This document shows, one piece after another, positions 37,315-46,006 of a stretch of 64,000 bases of DNA. The translations under genes were made by a program, and so were the position numbers. Below the pieces are notes generated by a model. The model ran no database searches, was not told the DNA's origin, and worked only from the letters and a program-made list of their open reading frames with translations. This DNA is from Rhodoligotrophos appendicifer (GTDB taxonomy: Bacteria > Pseudomonadota > Alphaproteobacteria > Rhizobiales > Im1): positions 434,001-498,000 of the forward strand of contig NZ_VHKL01000002.1 of assembly GCF_007474605.1 (NCBI RefSeq). Direction: 5' to 3'. Position 1 is the stretch's first letter, and every line of letters starts with the position of its first letter.

Positions 37315-37851
37315 CTACGCTGCTTTAACCGCGATCTTCTTCTGATTGGCTTTGGCGCTCTGGTCTTTCGGCAGGGTGACCGTCAAGATCCCCTTGGCAA
37401 AACTTGCCTCAATCTTGTCGGCGTTGACACCCTCTGGCAAACGGAATGCCCGCAGGAAGGAGCCAAATCGGCGCTCTGACAGGTAATAATCCTGCTCCCG
37501 CTTTTCCTTCTCTTCCTTCTTCTCGCCTTTGATCGTCAATGTGTCATTGGCGACCGTCACATCGACGTCTTTTTGATCAAGGCCTGGGAGCTCAGCGGTT
37601 ATCTGATAGTCCTTGTCCCGTTCGACGATGTTGACCGCCAGCGCGATGTCGCTCATCACCCGACGCGGAAACGACAATTCGGATTCAGCGGCCAAGCCGC
37701 CGAATGGCTGCAGCCAGGACCTTACTCCGAAGTTCTCAAAGGCATGATCAATCTCTCGGCGGAGCGCTTCAAGCGGAGCCCAAGCACCGTGGCTCGCTGG
37801 TGAGGGCGCATTTCCGGTCTTTTCTGGGAGCTTGGTTGCTGCTTCAGCCAT
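37315..37851 (-). CDS. Hsp20/alpha-crystallin small heat-shock protein
   Basis: A 178-residue chaperone. The alpha-crystallin domain spans about residues 65-165, with DIALAVNIVERDKDYQITAELPGLDQKDVDVTVANDTLTIKGEKK, then RRFGSFLRAFRLPEGVNADKIEASFAKGILTVTLPK. The N-terminal arm is rich in Ala/Pro, and the C-terminus ends in a short basic tail instead of a clear IXI motif. It prevents aggregation of unfolded proteins in the cytoplasm. ATG 37851 has AGGAG eight bases upstream. A perfect FNR/FixK-type dyad lies 134 bases before the start, suggesting low-oxygen induction rather than only heat control. Confidence 0.94.
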   Translation of the reverse strand: MAEAATKLPEKTGNAPSPASHGAWAPLEALRREIDHAFENFGVRSWLQPFGGLAAESELSFPRRVMSDIALAVNIVERDKDYQITAELPGLDQKDVDVTVANDTLTIKGEKKEEKEKREQDYYLSERRFGSFLRAFRLPEGVNADKIEASFAKGILTVTLPKDQSAKANQKKIAVKAA

Positions 37852-37984
37852 TGTCTCTTCTCCTGTTTCAAACTGGCCAATGCTGCTGAGCCGACGGACC
37901 TGCAATGTGATCGGGAGGACCTTAAGCCGACAATTGGCCGAGTTATTTGCCTGTCCCTTAGATCATCCCCTTGCCGTCCTCTTC

Positions 37985-37998
37985 TTGATCTGAATCAA
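37985..37998. promoter_or_regulatory. FNR/FixK-type box TTGAT-N4-ATCAA
   Basis: TTGATCTGAATCAA is a perfect consensus dyad in the divergent region between hsp20 (start 134 bases away on the minus strand) and the BON gene. The distance to hsp20 allows for class-II activation with a long leader. Confidence 0.8.
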
Positions 37999-38132
37999 TG
38001 GATAATAGAAGATCTTGCTAAAACCGGCACTCGCAAGGAATGGGAAGATGTGCGAGCCATAACTATAAAATTTGACTATCAGGTGCCGCCATAATTTTCG
38101 AATAATAAAGATTTCTCCATCGGGAGTGTCGT

Positions 38133-38146
38133 TTGACATATATCAA
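38133..38146. promoter_or_regulatory. FNR/FixK-type box TTGAC-N4-ATCAA
   Basis: TTGACATATATCAA matches the CRP/FNR dyad with one arm in the TTGAC form. It lies 104 bases before the BON-protein start and 281 bases from hsp20, so it most likely serves the BON/UspA direction. Confidence 0.72.
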
Positions 38147-38249
38147 TTTGCCGGCGTCTGAATTGTGCTTCACTGAAAGCTCGCCGTCTTCAATCCAGCG
38201 AGGCAGGATCTTTGGGGACCGCAGGATCTTTCTTGAATGGAGGATGGTC

Positions 38250-38900
38250 ATGAAAGAGGCTCAGTTGCGTCAGGACATCTTGGATGAGCTGGAATTCGAG
38301 CCGAGCATCGATGCTGCTAACATAGGTGTGGCCGTCGACGATGGTGTGATCACTTTGACCGGCCATGTCCGCAGCTACGCCGAAAAGCTTGCCGCGGAAG
38401 CCGCGGTGCGGCGAGTGCGCGGGGTGAGAGCGATCGCGCAAGAGATCGACGTGCGCTACCCCGGTGAGGCGAAGACCTCAGACGACGAAATCGCCAAACG
38501 GGCGCTGGACGCTCTCAAGTGGGACGTGACCATCCCGAATGAGACCATCACGCTTATCGTGCATCATGGACTCGTGACCCTGAAAGGGGAGGTGCCCTGG
38601 CAGTTTCAGCGGAAAGCCGCAGAACTGGCGGTCCGCAAAATGACGGGCGTGACGGGTGTCATCAACGACATCACCCTCAAGCCGATGGTGCAGTCTACTG
38701 ACGTCAAGCGAAAGATCGAAGAGGCGCTGAAGCGGCGCGCCAAGGTCGAGGCTTCGCAGATCCGGGTCAGTGTCGATGGGAACAAAGTCACCCTCGAGGG
38801 AAAAGTTGATACCTGGGACGAGCACGATGCCGTCGAACACGCAGCCTGGTCGGCGACCGGCGTCAAATTGGTCACGGACCACCTCACCGTCGGCCGGTAA
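38250..38900 (+). CDS. BON-domain protein with three repeats
   Basis: A 216-residue protein made of three BON domains, at about residues 4-70, 78-146 and 150-215. Each has a start like LRQDILDELEFEPSIDAANIGVAVDDGVITLTGHV. There is no signal peptide or lipobox with the chosen start, so it is cytoplasmic, unlike OsmY. BON domains bind phospholipid or other hydrophobic ligands and protect membranes during stress. ATG 38250 has GGAGG seven bases upstream; the frame from 38133 would run over the FNR box and is rejected. UspA follows after 112 bases and may be on the same transcript. Confidence 0.93.
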   Translation: MKEAQLRQDILDELEFEPSIDAANIGVAVDDGVITLTGHVRSYAEKLAAEAAVRRVRGVRAIAQEIDVRYPGEAKTSDDEIAKRALDALKWDVTIPNETITLIVHHGLVTLKGEVPWQFQRKAAELAVRKMTGVTGVINDITLKPMVQSTDVKRKIEEALKRRAKVEASQIRVSVDGNKVTLEGKVDTWDEHDAVEHAAWSATGVKLVTDHLTVGR

Positions 38901-39012
38901 AAAATAAGTGCAGGCGCTTTAATCTCTTCTCCCAAGGCTGCCGGCACGCGGGCAGACAAGGAAGAGCGCGTCGATCTGGCGGGGGAGCTAGCCGGATGCA
39001 AAGGTGGTCACA

Positions 39013-39465
39013 ATGGACACAGTCATACTGCATCCCACGGATGGCTCCCCAGCAGCCGACAAGGCTCTGGACTACGCGATCAAACTTGCCGTTTCGGCCG
39101 ATGCTCGGCTGATTTTACTGCATGTCCAGCAGACGCATGGTCGAGACATCATTCCCGCAGGCGCGAAAGAGTTTGAGCGGATCGAGAAGATCCGACTGAC
39201 CGAAGCCGATGTTCTTCGAAGAGCTGCGGACGCAATGTTGGCCCACGCCGAACAGAAGTGCCGCAGTGCAGGCGTATTGCGTGTTGAGCCAATGATCTCA
39301 GAGGGGGACCCGGTTGGCCGGATCATCGAGACGGCCAAGAAGCACGGTGTCGACACCATCGTCATGGGCAGCCGTGGCCTCGGTGACTTCGCCGGCCTGC
39401 TCCTGGGAAGCGTCTCGCATAAGATCGCTCAACTCGCACCCTGCACCTGCATCATCGTTCGATAG
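39013..39465 (+). CDS. Universal stress protein (UspA family)
   Basis: A 150-residue cytoplasmic protein. DTVILHPTDGSPAADKALDYAIKLA is the first strand and helix; the ATP-binding loop is GSRGLGDFAGLLLGSVSHKIAQLAPCTCIIV near the C-terminus, matching the G-2x-G-9x-G(S/T) motif of nucleotide-binding Usps. Such proteins modulate metabolism in growth arrest and hypoxia. ATG 39013 was chosen because AAAGGTGG lies about seven bases upstream; the frame opens with GTG 39004. It fits the surrounding Hsp20/BON/FtsH stress set. Confidence 0.93.
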   Translation: MDTVILHPTDGSPAADKALDYAIKLAVSADARLILLHVQQTHGRDIIPAGAKEFERIEKIRLTEADVLRRAADAMLAHAEQKCRSAGVLRVEPMISEGDPVGRIIETAKKHGVDTIVMGSRGLGDFAGLLLGSVSHKIAQLAPCTCIIVR

Positions 39466-39647
39466 CATGGGCGCTAACACCGCGATTACACCTGAAAAGC
39501 CTTAGACGTCCTGTAGTCCGGCTCGTGACGAGCAGGTCTGCTCGGCCGGGACCCCGTCCAGCGAAGTCGCCGCATTCACCGTGAATTCTGCCTGTGGCGA
39601 TCCGAACTCTCGCTGCGCTCCAACTGGCATTCTTGGAGACCTTAATC

Positions 39648-40073
39648 CTACTGAGTTATTTTGATGAATGTGTTCGCTGCGCCGTAATGGACCACCAGAT
39701 CGAAGAATGCTTTTGCATTGGAGGGATGCAGCCGGATGCAGCCGTGCGAGACAGGCTGCCCTAGCTTTCGTATCTCGAGGGTGCCATGAATCGCATAGCC
39801 GCCATGAAAGAACACGGCATGGGGCATTGGCGCATTCTCGTACCGCGAAGAGTACCAGACACGTTCCAGTCGTGTGGGATGGAACGTACCCTCTGGAGTC
39901 CTATAGCCTCGCCTCGCCGTTGAAACGGGCCATCGATACTGCAGGCGTCCATCTACGAACACCGACATCAATTGCTCTGAGCGATCAATTCTAGCACTCA
40001 GCGTCGCTGCCTCAGCTTGTGCGCAAATAATCGACGCGACTGCAACTAATATTATAGCCATCAACTTGTGCAA
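39648..40073 (-). CDS. L,D-transpeptidase (YkuD domain), minimal form
   Basis: A 141-residue exported enzyme. After a signal peptide (to about Ala22) nearly the whole protein is the YkuD catalytic domain: RIDRSEQLMSVFVDGRLQYRWPVSTA, TPEGTF, then His96-Gly and SHGCIRLHPSNA with nucleophile Cys112. It forms 3-3 peptidoglycan cross-links or attaches proteins to the wall in the periplasm. Start codon TTG 40073 is chosen because it supplies the Lys of the signal peptide and has AGG upstream; ATG 40061 is an alternative. It is the only minus-strand gene in this part of the island, perhaps for envelope strengthening under stress. Confidence 0.93.
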   Translation of the reverse strand: MHKLMAIILVAVASIICAQAEAATLSARIDRSEQLMSVFVDGRLQYRWPVSTARRGYRTPEGTFHPTRLERVWYSSRYENAPMPHAVFFHGGYAIHGTLEIRKLGQPVSHGCIRLHPSNAKAFFDLVVHYGAANTFIKITQ

Positions 40074-40454
40074 GGCAGAGCCTGTATGTACAGCAACATA
40101 TTAATCCTTCTGCTTGGGAGGTTTAATTTATCTTCTCGCCGATTTGTGAGGGGAACAACGTTCCAGGACAGTTCTGATCTTCTTAGCATGGGCGCTTGCT
40201 CACGATCTTCGGACTCACGCTCTTCGTGGTCGGAAAGCTGTCGACTCAGGTGATGAGCAACACCAGCGCCGAGAAGCTCACTGCCATTCAACGCAAACAA
40301 CAAAGAGCGGGTATCGATTGCCCAATGCGTCTTCTGAGGAGACCAGGGGAACGGCCGTGATCCTTATCCGTTCGGGGGAGGGGGCACATTGCGCTGCATC
40401 AAGGCGTTCCGCCGCTTCCCGGTTTCGTCTTGAGGTGCAATAGGGAGCCGGCAG
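40074..40454. other. Intergenic region, 381 bases, with possible gene debris
   Basis: Holds the promoter of the L,D-transpeptidase and of the small gene at 40455. From about 40200 to 40362 one plus frame reads LLTIFGLTLFVVGKLSTQVMSNTSAEKL (a membrane segment then a polar tail), but it follows a stop and lacks a ribosome site. It looks like the tail of a decayed small membrane protein gene. Confidence 0.4.
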
Positions 40455-40706
40455 ATGAAGCAGTTGATCGTACGTCGCAAAGGCAGAGTGTGGACAATCC
40501 GGTTCATGGCTCGCGATTTCGATGAATTTTGCTCACTCGAAGAAGCCGTCAGCAAGGCTTTGGAATGGGCGGCCAAAGCTCGGCTACAAGGTCATAGCGT
40601 GCGGGTTCTGACAGGCTCGTCAGTTGCTCCCCCGGAAATTTGTTGCATTCAGCCAAGGGTCACAGCTGTCGATCTCTTGAGCACTCGCCTTTCCTACAGT
40701 GGCTAG
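40455..40706 (+). CDS. Small hypothetical protein
   Basis: An 83-residue protein with GGAG six bases before the ATG. Residues 1-50 (KQLIVRRKGRVWTIRF, then EEAVSKALEWAAKARLQGHSVRVL) look like a small beta-beta-alpha fold reminiscent of DUF2188-type proteins, in which a basic strand pair is followed by an amphipathic helix. The last 30 residues look less conserved. It lies 132 bases before a perfect FNR/FixK dyad that serves the following gene. Function unknown; acceptance rests on the ribosome site and composition. Confidence 0.55.
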   Translation: MKQLIVRRKGRVWTIRFMARDFDEFCSLEEAVSKALEWAAKARLQGHSVRVLTGSSVAPPEICCIQPRVTAVDLLSTRLSYSG

Positions 40707-40837
40707 CGGACCGGGCGAACATCACTCTCCGCTTCAAACGTGCAGGCGGGGGCGCGATACGATCTCGCTCTATGCACTTGAATTCGAGCGTCGTTCCTGG
40801 GCCTGGGCGCAGTCCCGAGATGTTAAAACGGCCACGG

Positions 40838-40851
40838 TTGATTTATATCAA
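40838..40851. promoter_or_regulatory. FNR/FixK-type box TTGAT-N4-ATCAA
   Basis: TTGATTTATATCAA is a perfect consensus dyad 123 bases before the beta-CASP nuclease start, the same distance range as the boxes before hsp20, BON and ftsH. It probably drives the nuclease and the MacA/MacB-like genes behind it. Confidence 0.82.
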
Positions 40852-40974
40852 TCTCTCCGTTCCTGGTTGGACCAGGCTGACATGCGTCAGTTAATTCCGT
40901 CAGGTCAATGAGCCCGCGCTGTCCGGTGAAGCCTTAGTGACCTATTATTTCTCACCCGCATCCCGGTCCAGGCA

Positions 40975-42597
40975 ATGCCATCGCATCAGATACCCCACCC
41001 GCTGGGGGGACACTCCATCCAACTCCACTTCCATGGCGCGGCCCAAGCCGTTACGGGGTCGTGCTTCCTGATCACGACGCCCAGGGCGCGCCTTCTGGTA
41101 GACTGTGGACTGTTCCAAGGGGCCAAGACCGAGAAAGGACTGAATTACCGCCCCTTTCCCTTCGACCCTAAAGCGGTCACGGCAGTCGTCCTGACGCATG
41201 CTCACATAGACCATAGCGGGCTTCTGCCGAAATTGGTGCTCGACGGCTTCGACGGACCGATCTTTGCGACCCGAGCCACCATGGATCTGTGTTCGGTCAT
41301 GCTTCCTGACTCGGGCCACATCCAGGAGATGGAAGTTCAGCAGCTCAACCGGCGAAATGCCCGTCGCGGCTTGGATGACGTATCGCCCATCTACACAGCC
41401 GAGCAGGCCGTGATGACCCTGACCCAGTTTCGTGGGGTGGATTATGGCGACTGGGTCACGGTTGCCGGTGGCATCCGATGCCGGTTCTGGAATGCGGGTC
41501 ATTTGCTGGGTTCCGCATCGGTAGAGATCGAGATTTCAAGAGATGACGAGAACCCTCTACGCCTGCTCTTCTCAGGCGATATCGGGCCCGGGCACAAGCT
41601 TTTGCAATCGGAGCCGGAGGGGCCGGAGGGCGTCGATCACATCATTTGCGAGGCGACCTATGGCGATGAGGATCGGCCGGAGATCTCCCCTGAGGTGCGG
41701 CGGCAGCGCCTCAAGGCGGAGGTAGACCACGCCTACCATTCGAGGGGAGCCCTGCTCATCCCGTCATTTGCCGTGGAGCGGACACAGGAGCTGCTCGTCG
41801 ACCTCATTCATCTGATGGAGGCGAACGAGGTTCCGACCGTTCCGATCTTCATCGACTCGCCTCTGGCGTCGAAAGCTAGCATGGTTTTCCAGAGGCATCT
41901 CCGAGAGCTGGCCGATGGACCTGCCCTGAAGCGTGCCTTCGATGCCCATAATGTCCGCTTTACGGATACGGTTGAACAAAGCAAGGCCATCAGCCGTGTT
42001 CGGAGCTTCTATATCGTCATCGCTGCCAGCGGTATGTGCGAAGCAGGACGCATTCGCCACCATCTCAAAGACTGGTTGTGGCGCGAGGAGGCAACGATAT
42101 TGCTGGTCGGCTATCAGGCGCAGGGCACCTTGGGCAGAATCCTGCTGCAAGGAGCGACGAAGGTGCGCCTGATGGGAGAGGAGATCTTGGTGCGCGCCCA
42201 TATTCGCTCGCTGGATCTCTATTCGGGGCATGCAGACGGCCCCGAACTCGTCTCCTGGATCACGGCGCGGCGGCCGATTTCTGGAAACCTGTTTCTGGTT
42301 CACGGCGAGCAAGACGCATTGGAAGCGTTGAAGCAGCGAGTGAAAGGGCCGATGGCGGACCTGCCGGTCTTCATTCCCGCGCTCGATGAGGCATTCGACC
42401 TCTCGGGGCCGGTTGCCCAGCCCATAGCGTCGGATCGGCCGGCCAGAATTCCTCCCGACCAGGCTGGCCATCTCGATTGGCACAATGACCTTTCGAAACT
42501 GATCCTGGACATCAATGACTCCGTGGCCCAGGCGGCGGACGAGCGCGCCCGTAATGTGATCATTCGCCGCTTGAAGCGGGCACTCACCGATCGCTGA
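40975..42597 (+). CDS. Metallo-beta-lactamase/beta-CASP RNase-like protein
   Basis: A 540-residue cytoplasmic protein of the RNA-processing MBL group. The zinc motif is HAHIDH at residues 75-80. NAGHLLGSASVEIEI and LLFSGDIGPG complete the metal site. The beta-CASP domain follows, with PSFAVERTQELL, FIDSPLAS and VIAASGMCEAGRIRHHL, and the RNA-specificity region ends with SGHADGPELVSW and LVHGEQDA. The family includes CPSF73-like and RNase J-like exo/endonucleases. In hypoxia islands such a nuclease could reshape mRNA stability, but this is inferred. The start lacks a strong ribosome site. Confidence 0.93.
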   Translation: MPSHQIPHPLGGHSIQLHFHGAAQAVTGSCFLITTPRARLLVDCGLFQGAKTEKGLNYRPFPFDPKAVTAVVLTHAHIDHSGLLPKLVLDGFDGPIFATRATMDLCSVMLPDSGHIQEMEVQQLNRRNARRGLDDVSPIYTAEQAVMTLTQFRGVDYGDWVTVAGGIRCRFWNAGHLLGSASVEIEISRDDENPLRLLFSGDIGPGHKLLQSEPEGPEGVDHIICEATYGDEDRPEISPEVRRQRLKAEVDHAYHSRGALLIPSFAVERTQELLVDLIHLMEANEVPTVPIFIDSPLASKASMVFQRHLRELADGPALKRAFDAHNVRFTDTVEQSKAISRVRSFYIVIAASGMCEAGRIRHHLKDWLWREEATILLVGYQAQGTLGRILLQGATKVRLMGEEILVRAHIRSLDLYSGHADGPELVSWITARRPISGNLFLVHGEQDALEALKQRVKGPMADLPVFIPALDEAFDLSGPVAQPIASDRPARIPPDQAGHLDWHNDLSKLILDINDSVAQAADERARNVIIRRLKRALTDR

Positions 42598-42682
42598 TTG
42601 GTATGAGGTTGGTCTTATGATCTATCGCAAGGGGTGCCGGCCCGAGCGCCTGTAAAGGGAAGGCCGTAGATACGAGGCTTTC

Positions 42683-43954
42683 GTGGATCAGACGAATACG
42701 AGCTTTCCCGCCACCCACTTGCATCATGGTCCCGGGCCCAAGGGCTGGGGAGCTTTGTGGCGCCGCAAATGGCTGATTGCAGCCGTCATCCTCGTCATCG
42801 GGAGTGCCGGTCTGTTGATGATGCGCCTCACCATCGGGCCGGACGTCGTGGTCTATCCAGCGGTTCGAGGTGACCTTGTAAAGACCGTCGTCGCGAGCGG
42901 GAATGTGGAAACACCTTATCGCGTCGATATCGGCAGCCAAATCACGGGTATTGTCAAAGAGGTCCTCGTCGACGAGGGCCAGACCGTCAAGGCGGGCCAG
43001 AAGCTGATCGCGCTCGATGCCACCGAGCTCGAAGAGCAGATGGTTCAATCCCAGGGGGCGCTGGCCCAAGCTGAAGCCCGACTGCGGCAAATGAGCGAGG
43101 TGACGGGACCGGCGGCTGCCGAGGCGCTGAAACAGGGCCGCGCCAATCTTGTTAATGCCGAAGCGACATTCCGGCGCGCGGAGCGGCTAGCCAATGCCGG
43201 GTACAATACCCAAGCGGCCCTTGACGAGGCCACGAAGACCCTCGGCGTCGCGCAGGCCGTGGTTCGGGCCGCGGAGCTTCAGGTGTTCACATCAAGTCCT
43301 GGCGGCAGCGATTACGTCATGGTGGAGACGCAGCTCCATCAAGCACAGGCGAATCTCGCCAGCGCCCGGGCCCGTCTCAGCTATGCAACCATCACTGCGC
43401 CCCGCGATGGCGTTCTCATCCGTCGCAGCGTTGAGCGCGGTACGGTTGTTCAGCCGGGCAAGACGTTGCTCGTGCTGGCACCCGACGGCGAAGTCCAGCT
43501 GGTCGTCCAGATCGACGAGAAGAACCTTGGTCTCATAAGGCTGGGCCAAGACGCCATCGGCTCTGCGGACGCCTATCCGGATCAACGGTTCCCGGCACGT
43601 GTCGCCTATATCAACCCCGCGATCGACATCACGCGGGCCTCCGTCGAGGTGAAGCTCGAGGTTGCTGATCCTCCAGCCTATCTGCGACAGGACATGACCG
43701 TGTCCGTGGACATCGAGGTCGATCACCGGCAGGGGGCCCTCATCGTTCCCGCGAGGGTCGTCCATGACCCCTCGTCTGATGCGCCGTTCGTCCTGGCCGT
43801 GCATGAGGGCAGAGCGCGGAGCCAGAGGGTCCGTCTCGGTCTGCGGGCCGGCGAAATGGTGGAGGTCCTCGAGGGCGTCGCTCCTGGGGATCAACTCATT
43901 CCAGTGGCCGCGGGTGTGAAGGCGGGACAAGCCGTCAGGCCGGTCACGCCATGA
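42683..43954 (+). CDS. MacA-like periplasmic adaptor (HlyD/RND family)
   Basis: A 423-residue membrane-fusion protein. One transmembrane segment (about residues 33-52) anchors it; then a barrel-sandwich half (DIGSQITGIVKEVLVDEGQTVKAGQKLIALD), a coiled-coil hairpin of about residues 115-235 and the returning lipoyl half (ARLSYATITAPRDGVLIRRSVERGTVV). A beta-barrel domain closes it. GTG is the start, with GAGG seven bases upstream. The ATGA overlap with the FtsX-type permease and the ATPase behind it makes a MacAB/LolCDE-like tripartite exporter; the outer-membrane channel is not in the window. Confidence 0.93.
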   Translation: MDQTNTSFPATHLHHGPGPKGWGALWRRKWLIAAVILVIGSAGLLMMRLTIGPDVVVYPAVRGDLVKTVVASGNVETPYRVDIGSQITGIVKEVLVDEGQTVKAGQKLIALDATELEEQMVQSQGALAQAEARLRQMSEVTGPAAAEALKQGRANLVNAEATFRRAERLANAGYNTQAALDEATKTLGVAQAVVRAAELQVFTSSPGGSDYVMVETQLHQAQANLASARARLSYATITAPRDGVLIRRSVERGTVVQPGKTLLVLAPDGEVQLVVQIDEKNLGLIRLGQDAIGSADAYPDQRFPARVAYINPAIDITRASVEVKLEVADPPAYLRQDMTVSVDIEVDHRQGALIVPARVVHDPSSDAPFVLAVHEGRARSQRVRLGLRAGEMVEVLEGVAPGDQLIPVAAGVKAGQAVRPVTP

Positions 43955-45174
43955 ACCGGTGGCTGCCGTTCGAGGTGATTGCCGCAACCCGCTTTCTTGC
44001 CGAGGGTCGGATGCAGACGGCCTTCATTCTCACCGGCATCGGCATCGGCGTCGGCGTGATCGTCTTCATGTCCGCGATGCTCGCCGGCCTGCAGGCCAAT
44101 TTCATCAAGCGGGTTCTCACCTCGCAACCGCAGATCCAGCTCGTGACGCCCGACGAGGTCGCGCGCCCGCTCTTCGGCCCCGGCGTCCATGAGGGCGCCA
44201 TCGTCCAGCGCCCCACACAGAGGGTCCGATCGATCGACCAGTGGCAGGCCATCCGGGCGGAGATGCAGGCAAGACCCGATATCGTCGTGGTCTCTCCCAC
44301 GGTCTCAGGAGCGGCGCTGGCAATCCGGGGCGATGCAAGTCGCAGCATCACCCTCACCGGCATGGACCCCGAGCGCTATTTCAAGATCGTCCGCATTCCG
44401 GATTATATCGTTGCGGGGCAGACGACCCTCGGCACCGACGACATCCTCGTCGGAACCGAACTCGCCAATGATCTCGGTGCGAGTCTCGGAGACAAGCTCA
44501 ATGTGACCACGGGGTCAGGAGGGGCTCGCATCCTGACGATCCGAGGCATTTTTGATCTGGGAAACAAGGGAGCCAATGAGCGGAGCACGTTCGTCGCTCT
44601 GCGAACGGCTCAGAGCCTGCTCGGCCTGATCGGCGGCGTCACCACCATCGACATCACCGTGAAGGACATCTACAGCGCGGAGACGATCGCCCAGGACATT
44701 GAGGCGAGCGTGCCGGTCCAGGCCGAAAGCTGGATCAAGACCAATGCCCAGTTCTTCACGGCGGTGCGGGCGCAGCAGACCACCAACACTCTGATCCGAC
44801 TTTTCGTGGGGCTGTCCGTGGCTTTTGGCATCGCGGCGGTGCTGGTCGTCTCCGTGATCCAGCGTTCCCGCGACATCGGTATTCTCCGCGCCATGGGAAC
44901 GTCACGCGGCCAGGTCTTGCGCGTCTTCCTGATCCAGGGCGGAATTCTCGGTTTTGCCGGCTCTTTAGCGGGCTCGGCACTGGGTGCGGCGGGGTTGGTC
45001 GTCTGGCACAATTACGCCCGGCAGGCAGACGGCTCCGAACTCTTCCCCCTCGTCCTTGAGCCCACTCTGTTTATTGCATCCGCCGCTCTCGCCACCGTCA
45101 CCGGCGTGGCTGCCGCCATTGCGCCTGCCATGCGTGCCGCCAGCCTGGATCCGGTGGAGGCAATCCGTGGCTGA
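43951..45174 (+). CDS. MacB/LolC-type ABC permease (FtsX domain)
   Basis: A 407-residue mechanotransmission permease. TM1 lies near residues 22-46, a large periplasmic MacB_PCD domain covers about 50-250, and three further membrane segments contain the FtsX motif [44 protein letters not shown]. MacB, but not LolC, usually carries its ATPase fused; here the ATPase is separate and starts inside this gene's last codons. The cargo is unknown: lipoprotein, peptide toxin or lipid-linked compounds are family possibilities. Confidence 0.93.
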   Translation: MNRWLPFEVIAATRFLAEGRMQTAFILTGIGIGVGVIVFMSAMLAGLQANFIKRVLTSQPQIQLVTPDEVARPLFGPGVHEGAIVQRPTQRVRSIDQWQAIRAEMQARPDIVVVSPTVSGAALAIRGDASRSITLTGMDPERYFKIVRIPDYIVAGQTTLGTDDILVGTELANDLGASLGDKLNVTTGSGGARILTIRGIFDLGNKGANERSTFVALRTAQSLLGLIGGVTTIDITVKDIYSAETIAQDIEASVPVQAESWIKTNAQFFTAVRAQQTTNTLIRLFVGLSVAFGIAAVLVVSVIQRSRDIGILRAMGTSRGQVLRVFLIQGGILGFAGSLAGSALGAAGLVVWHNYARQADGSELFPLVLEPTLFIASAALATVTGVAAAIAPAMRAASLDPVEAIRG

Positions 45175-45862
45175 CGTCCTCGTGCTCGAAAAGATCCGCA
45201 AATCCTACGGTGTTGGAACGCCCGTCGAGACAGAGGTGCTGCATGGGATCGACCTCACCATTGCAGAAGGCGAATTTGTTGCGGTGATGGGTCCCTCCGG
45301 ATCCGGCAAGAGCACCCTGCTTAACATCATCGGGCTCCTCGACCGGCCGACATCCGGGCGGCTGTTGATTGCCGGAGAGGACACGACGCGTCTCGCGGAT
45401 GCGGATCTGACCCAACTTCGAGGTCGGACGATCGGATTTGTCTTCCAGTATCATTACCTCATCTCGGCCTTCACCGCGGCCGAGAACGTGATGATGCCGA
45501 TGCTCGTCGACCGCGGCAGGCCCGACCAGGAGATGGAACGGCGTGCGGACGAGCTTCTGGGCAGGGTGGGCCTCACCAAGTGGCGGAACAACCGGGCCAT
45601 GAATATGTCGGGCGGACAGCAGCAGCGGGTGGCAATCGCCAGAGCGCTGGCCATGAGGCCGGCGCTGGTTCTCGCAGACGAGCCCACGGGCAATCTCGAT
45701 ACGGCATCAGCGACGGATGTCCTTCAGCTGATGCGACGGATCAATCGCGAGCAATCCACGACGTTCCTGATCGTCACGCATAATCTCGATCTGGCCCAAC
45801 ATTGCGATCGGATCATCGAAGTGGTCGATGGCCGCCTGGCTGGCGCGAAGGGGACGCCCTAA
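45167..45862 (+). CDS. MacB/LolD-type ABC ATPase
   Basis: A 231-residue ATPase with Walker [11 protein letters not shown]-loop [21 protein letters not shown], signature MSGGQQQR, Walker [14 protein letters not shown] and switch His in VTHNLDLA, all as in LolD/MacB/FtsE. It starts at GTG 45167, eight bases inside the permease gene, with GGAGG seven bases upstream; the longer frame from 44984 is only the permease sequence in another frame. It powers the FtsX-type permease. The operon ends here; ftsH follows under its own FNR-type box. Confidence 0.94.
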   Translation: MADVLVLEKIRKSYGVGTPVETEVLHGIDLTIAEGEFVAVMGPSGSGKSTLLNIIGLLDRPTSGRLLIAGEDTTRLADADLTQLRGRTIGFVFQYHYLISAFTAAENVMMPMLVDRGRPDQEMERRADELLGRVGLTKWRNNRAMNMSGGQQQRVAIARALAMRPALVLADEPTGNLDTASATDVLQLMRRINREQSTTFLIVTHNLDLAQHCDRIIEVVDGRLAGAKGTP

Positions 45863-45893
45863 AAGCGACATGCTGACCCACGGTCCGCTCGAG

Positions 45894-45907
45894 TTGACAG
45901 AGGTCAA
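45894..45907. promoter_or_regulatory. FNR/FixK-type box TTGAC-N4-GTCAA
   Basis: TTGACAGAGGTCAA is a perfectly symmetric dyad of the TTGAC form, 99 bases before the ftsH start. Together with the boxes at 37985, 38133 and 40838 it marks the island as a probable single regulon. Confidence 0.75.
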
Positions 45908-46006
45908 AGCCCCGCAGTCGCGATGGTGATGCAGTGTTCGGGCAGCATTCTGTCCTCGAACCGGATCGGCTGCCGGAAACCAGAGTTTCGGAACGGACGC
46001 CACTCC

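Noticed and set aside
40699-40911. 70-codon frame over the FNR-type box
   Set aside because: No ribosome site, and it covers a perfect regulatory dyad; overlaps the end of the small gene at 40455.
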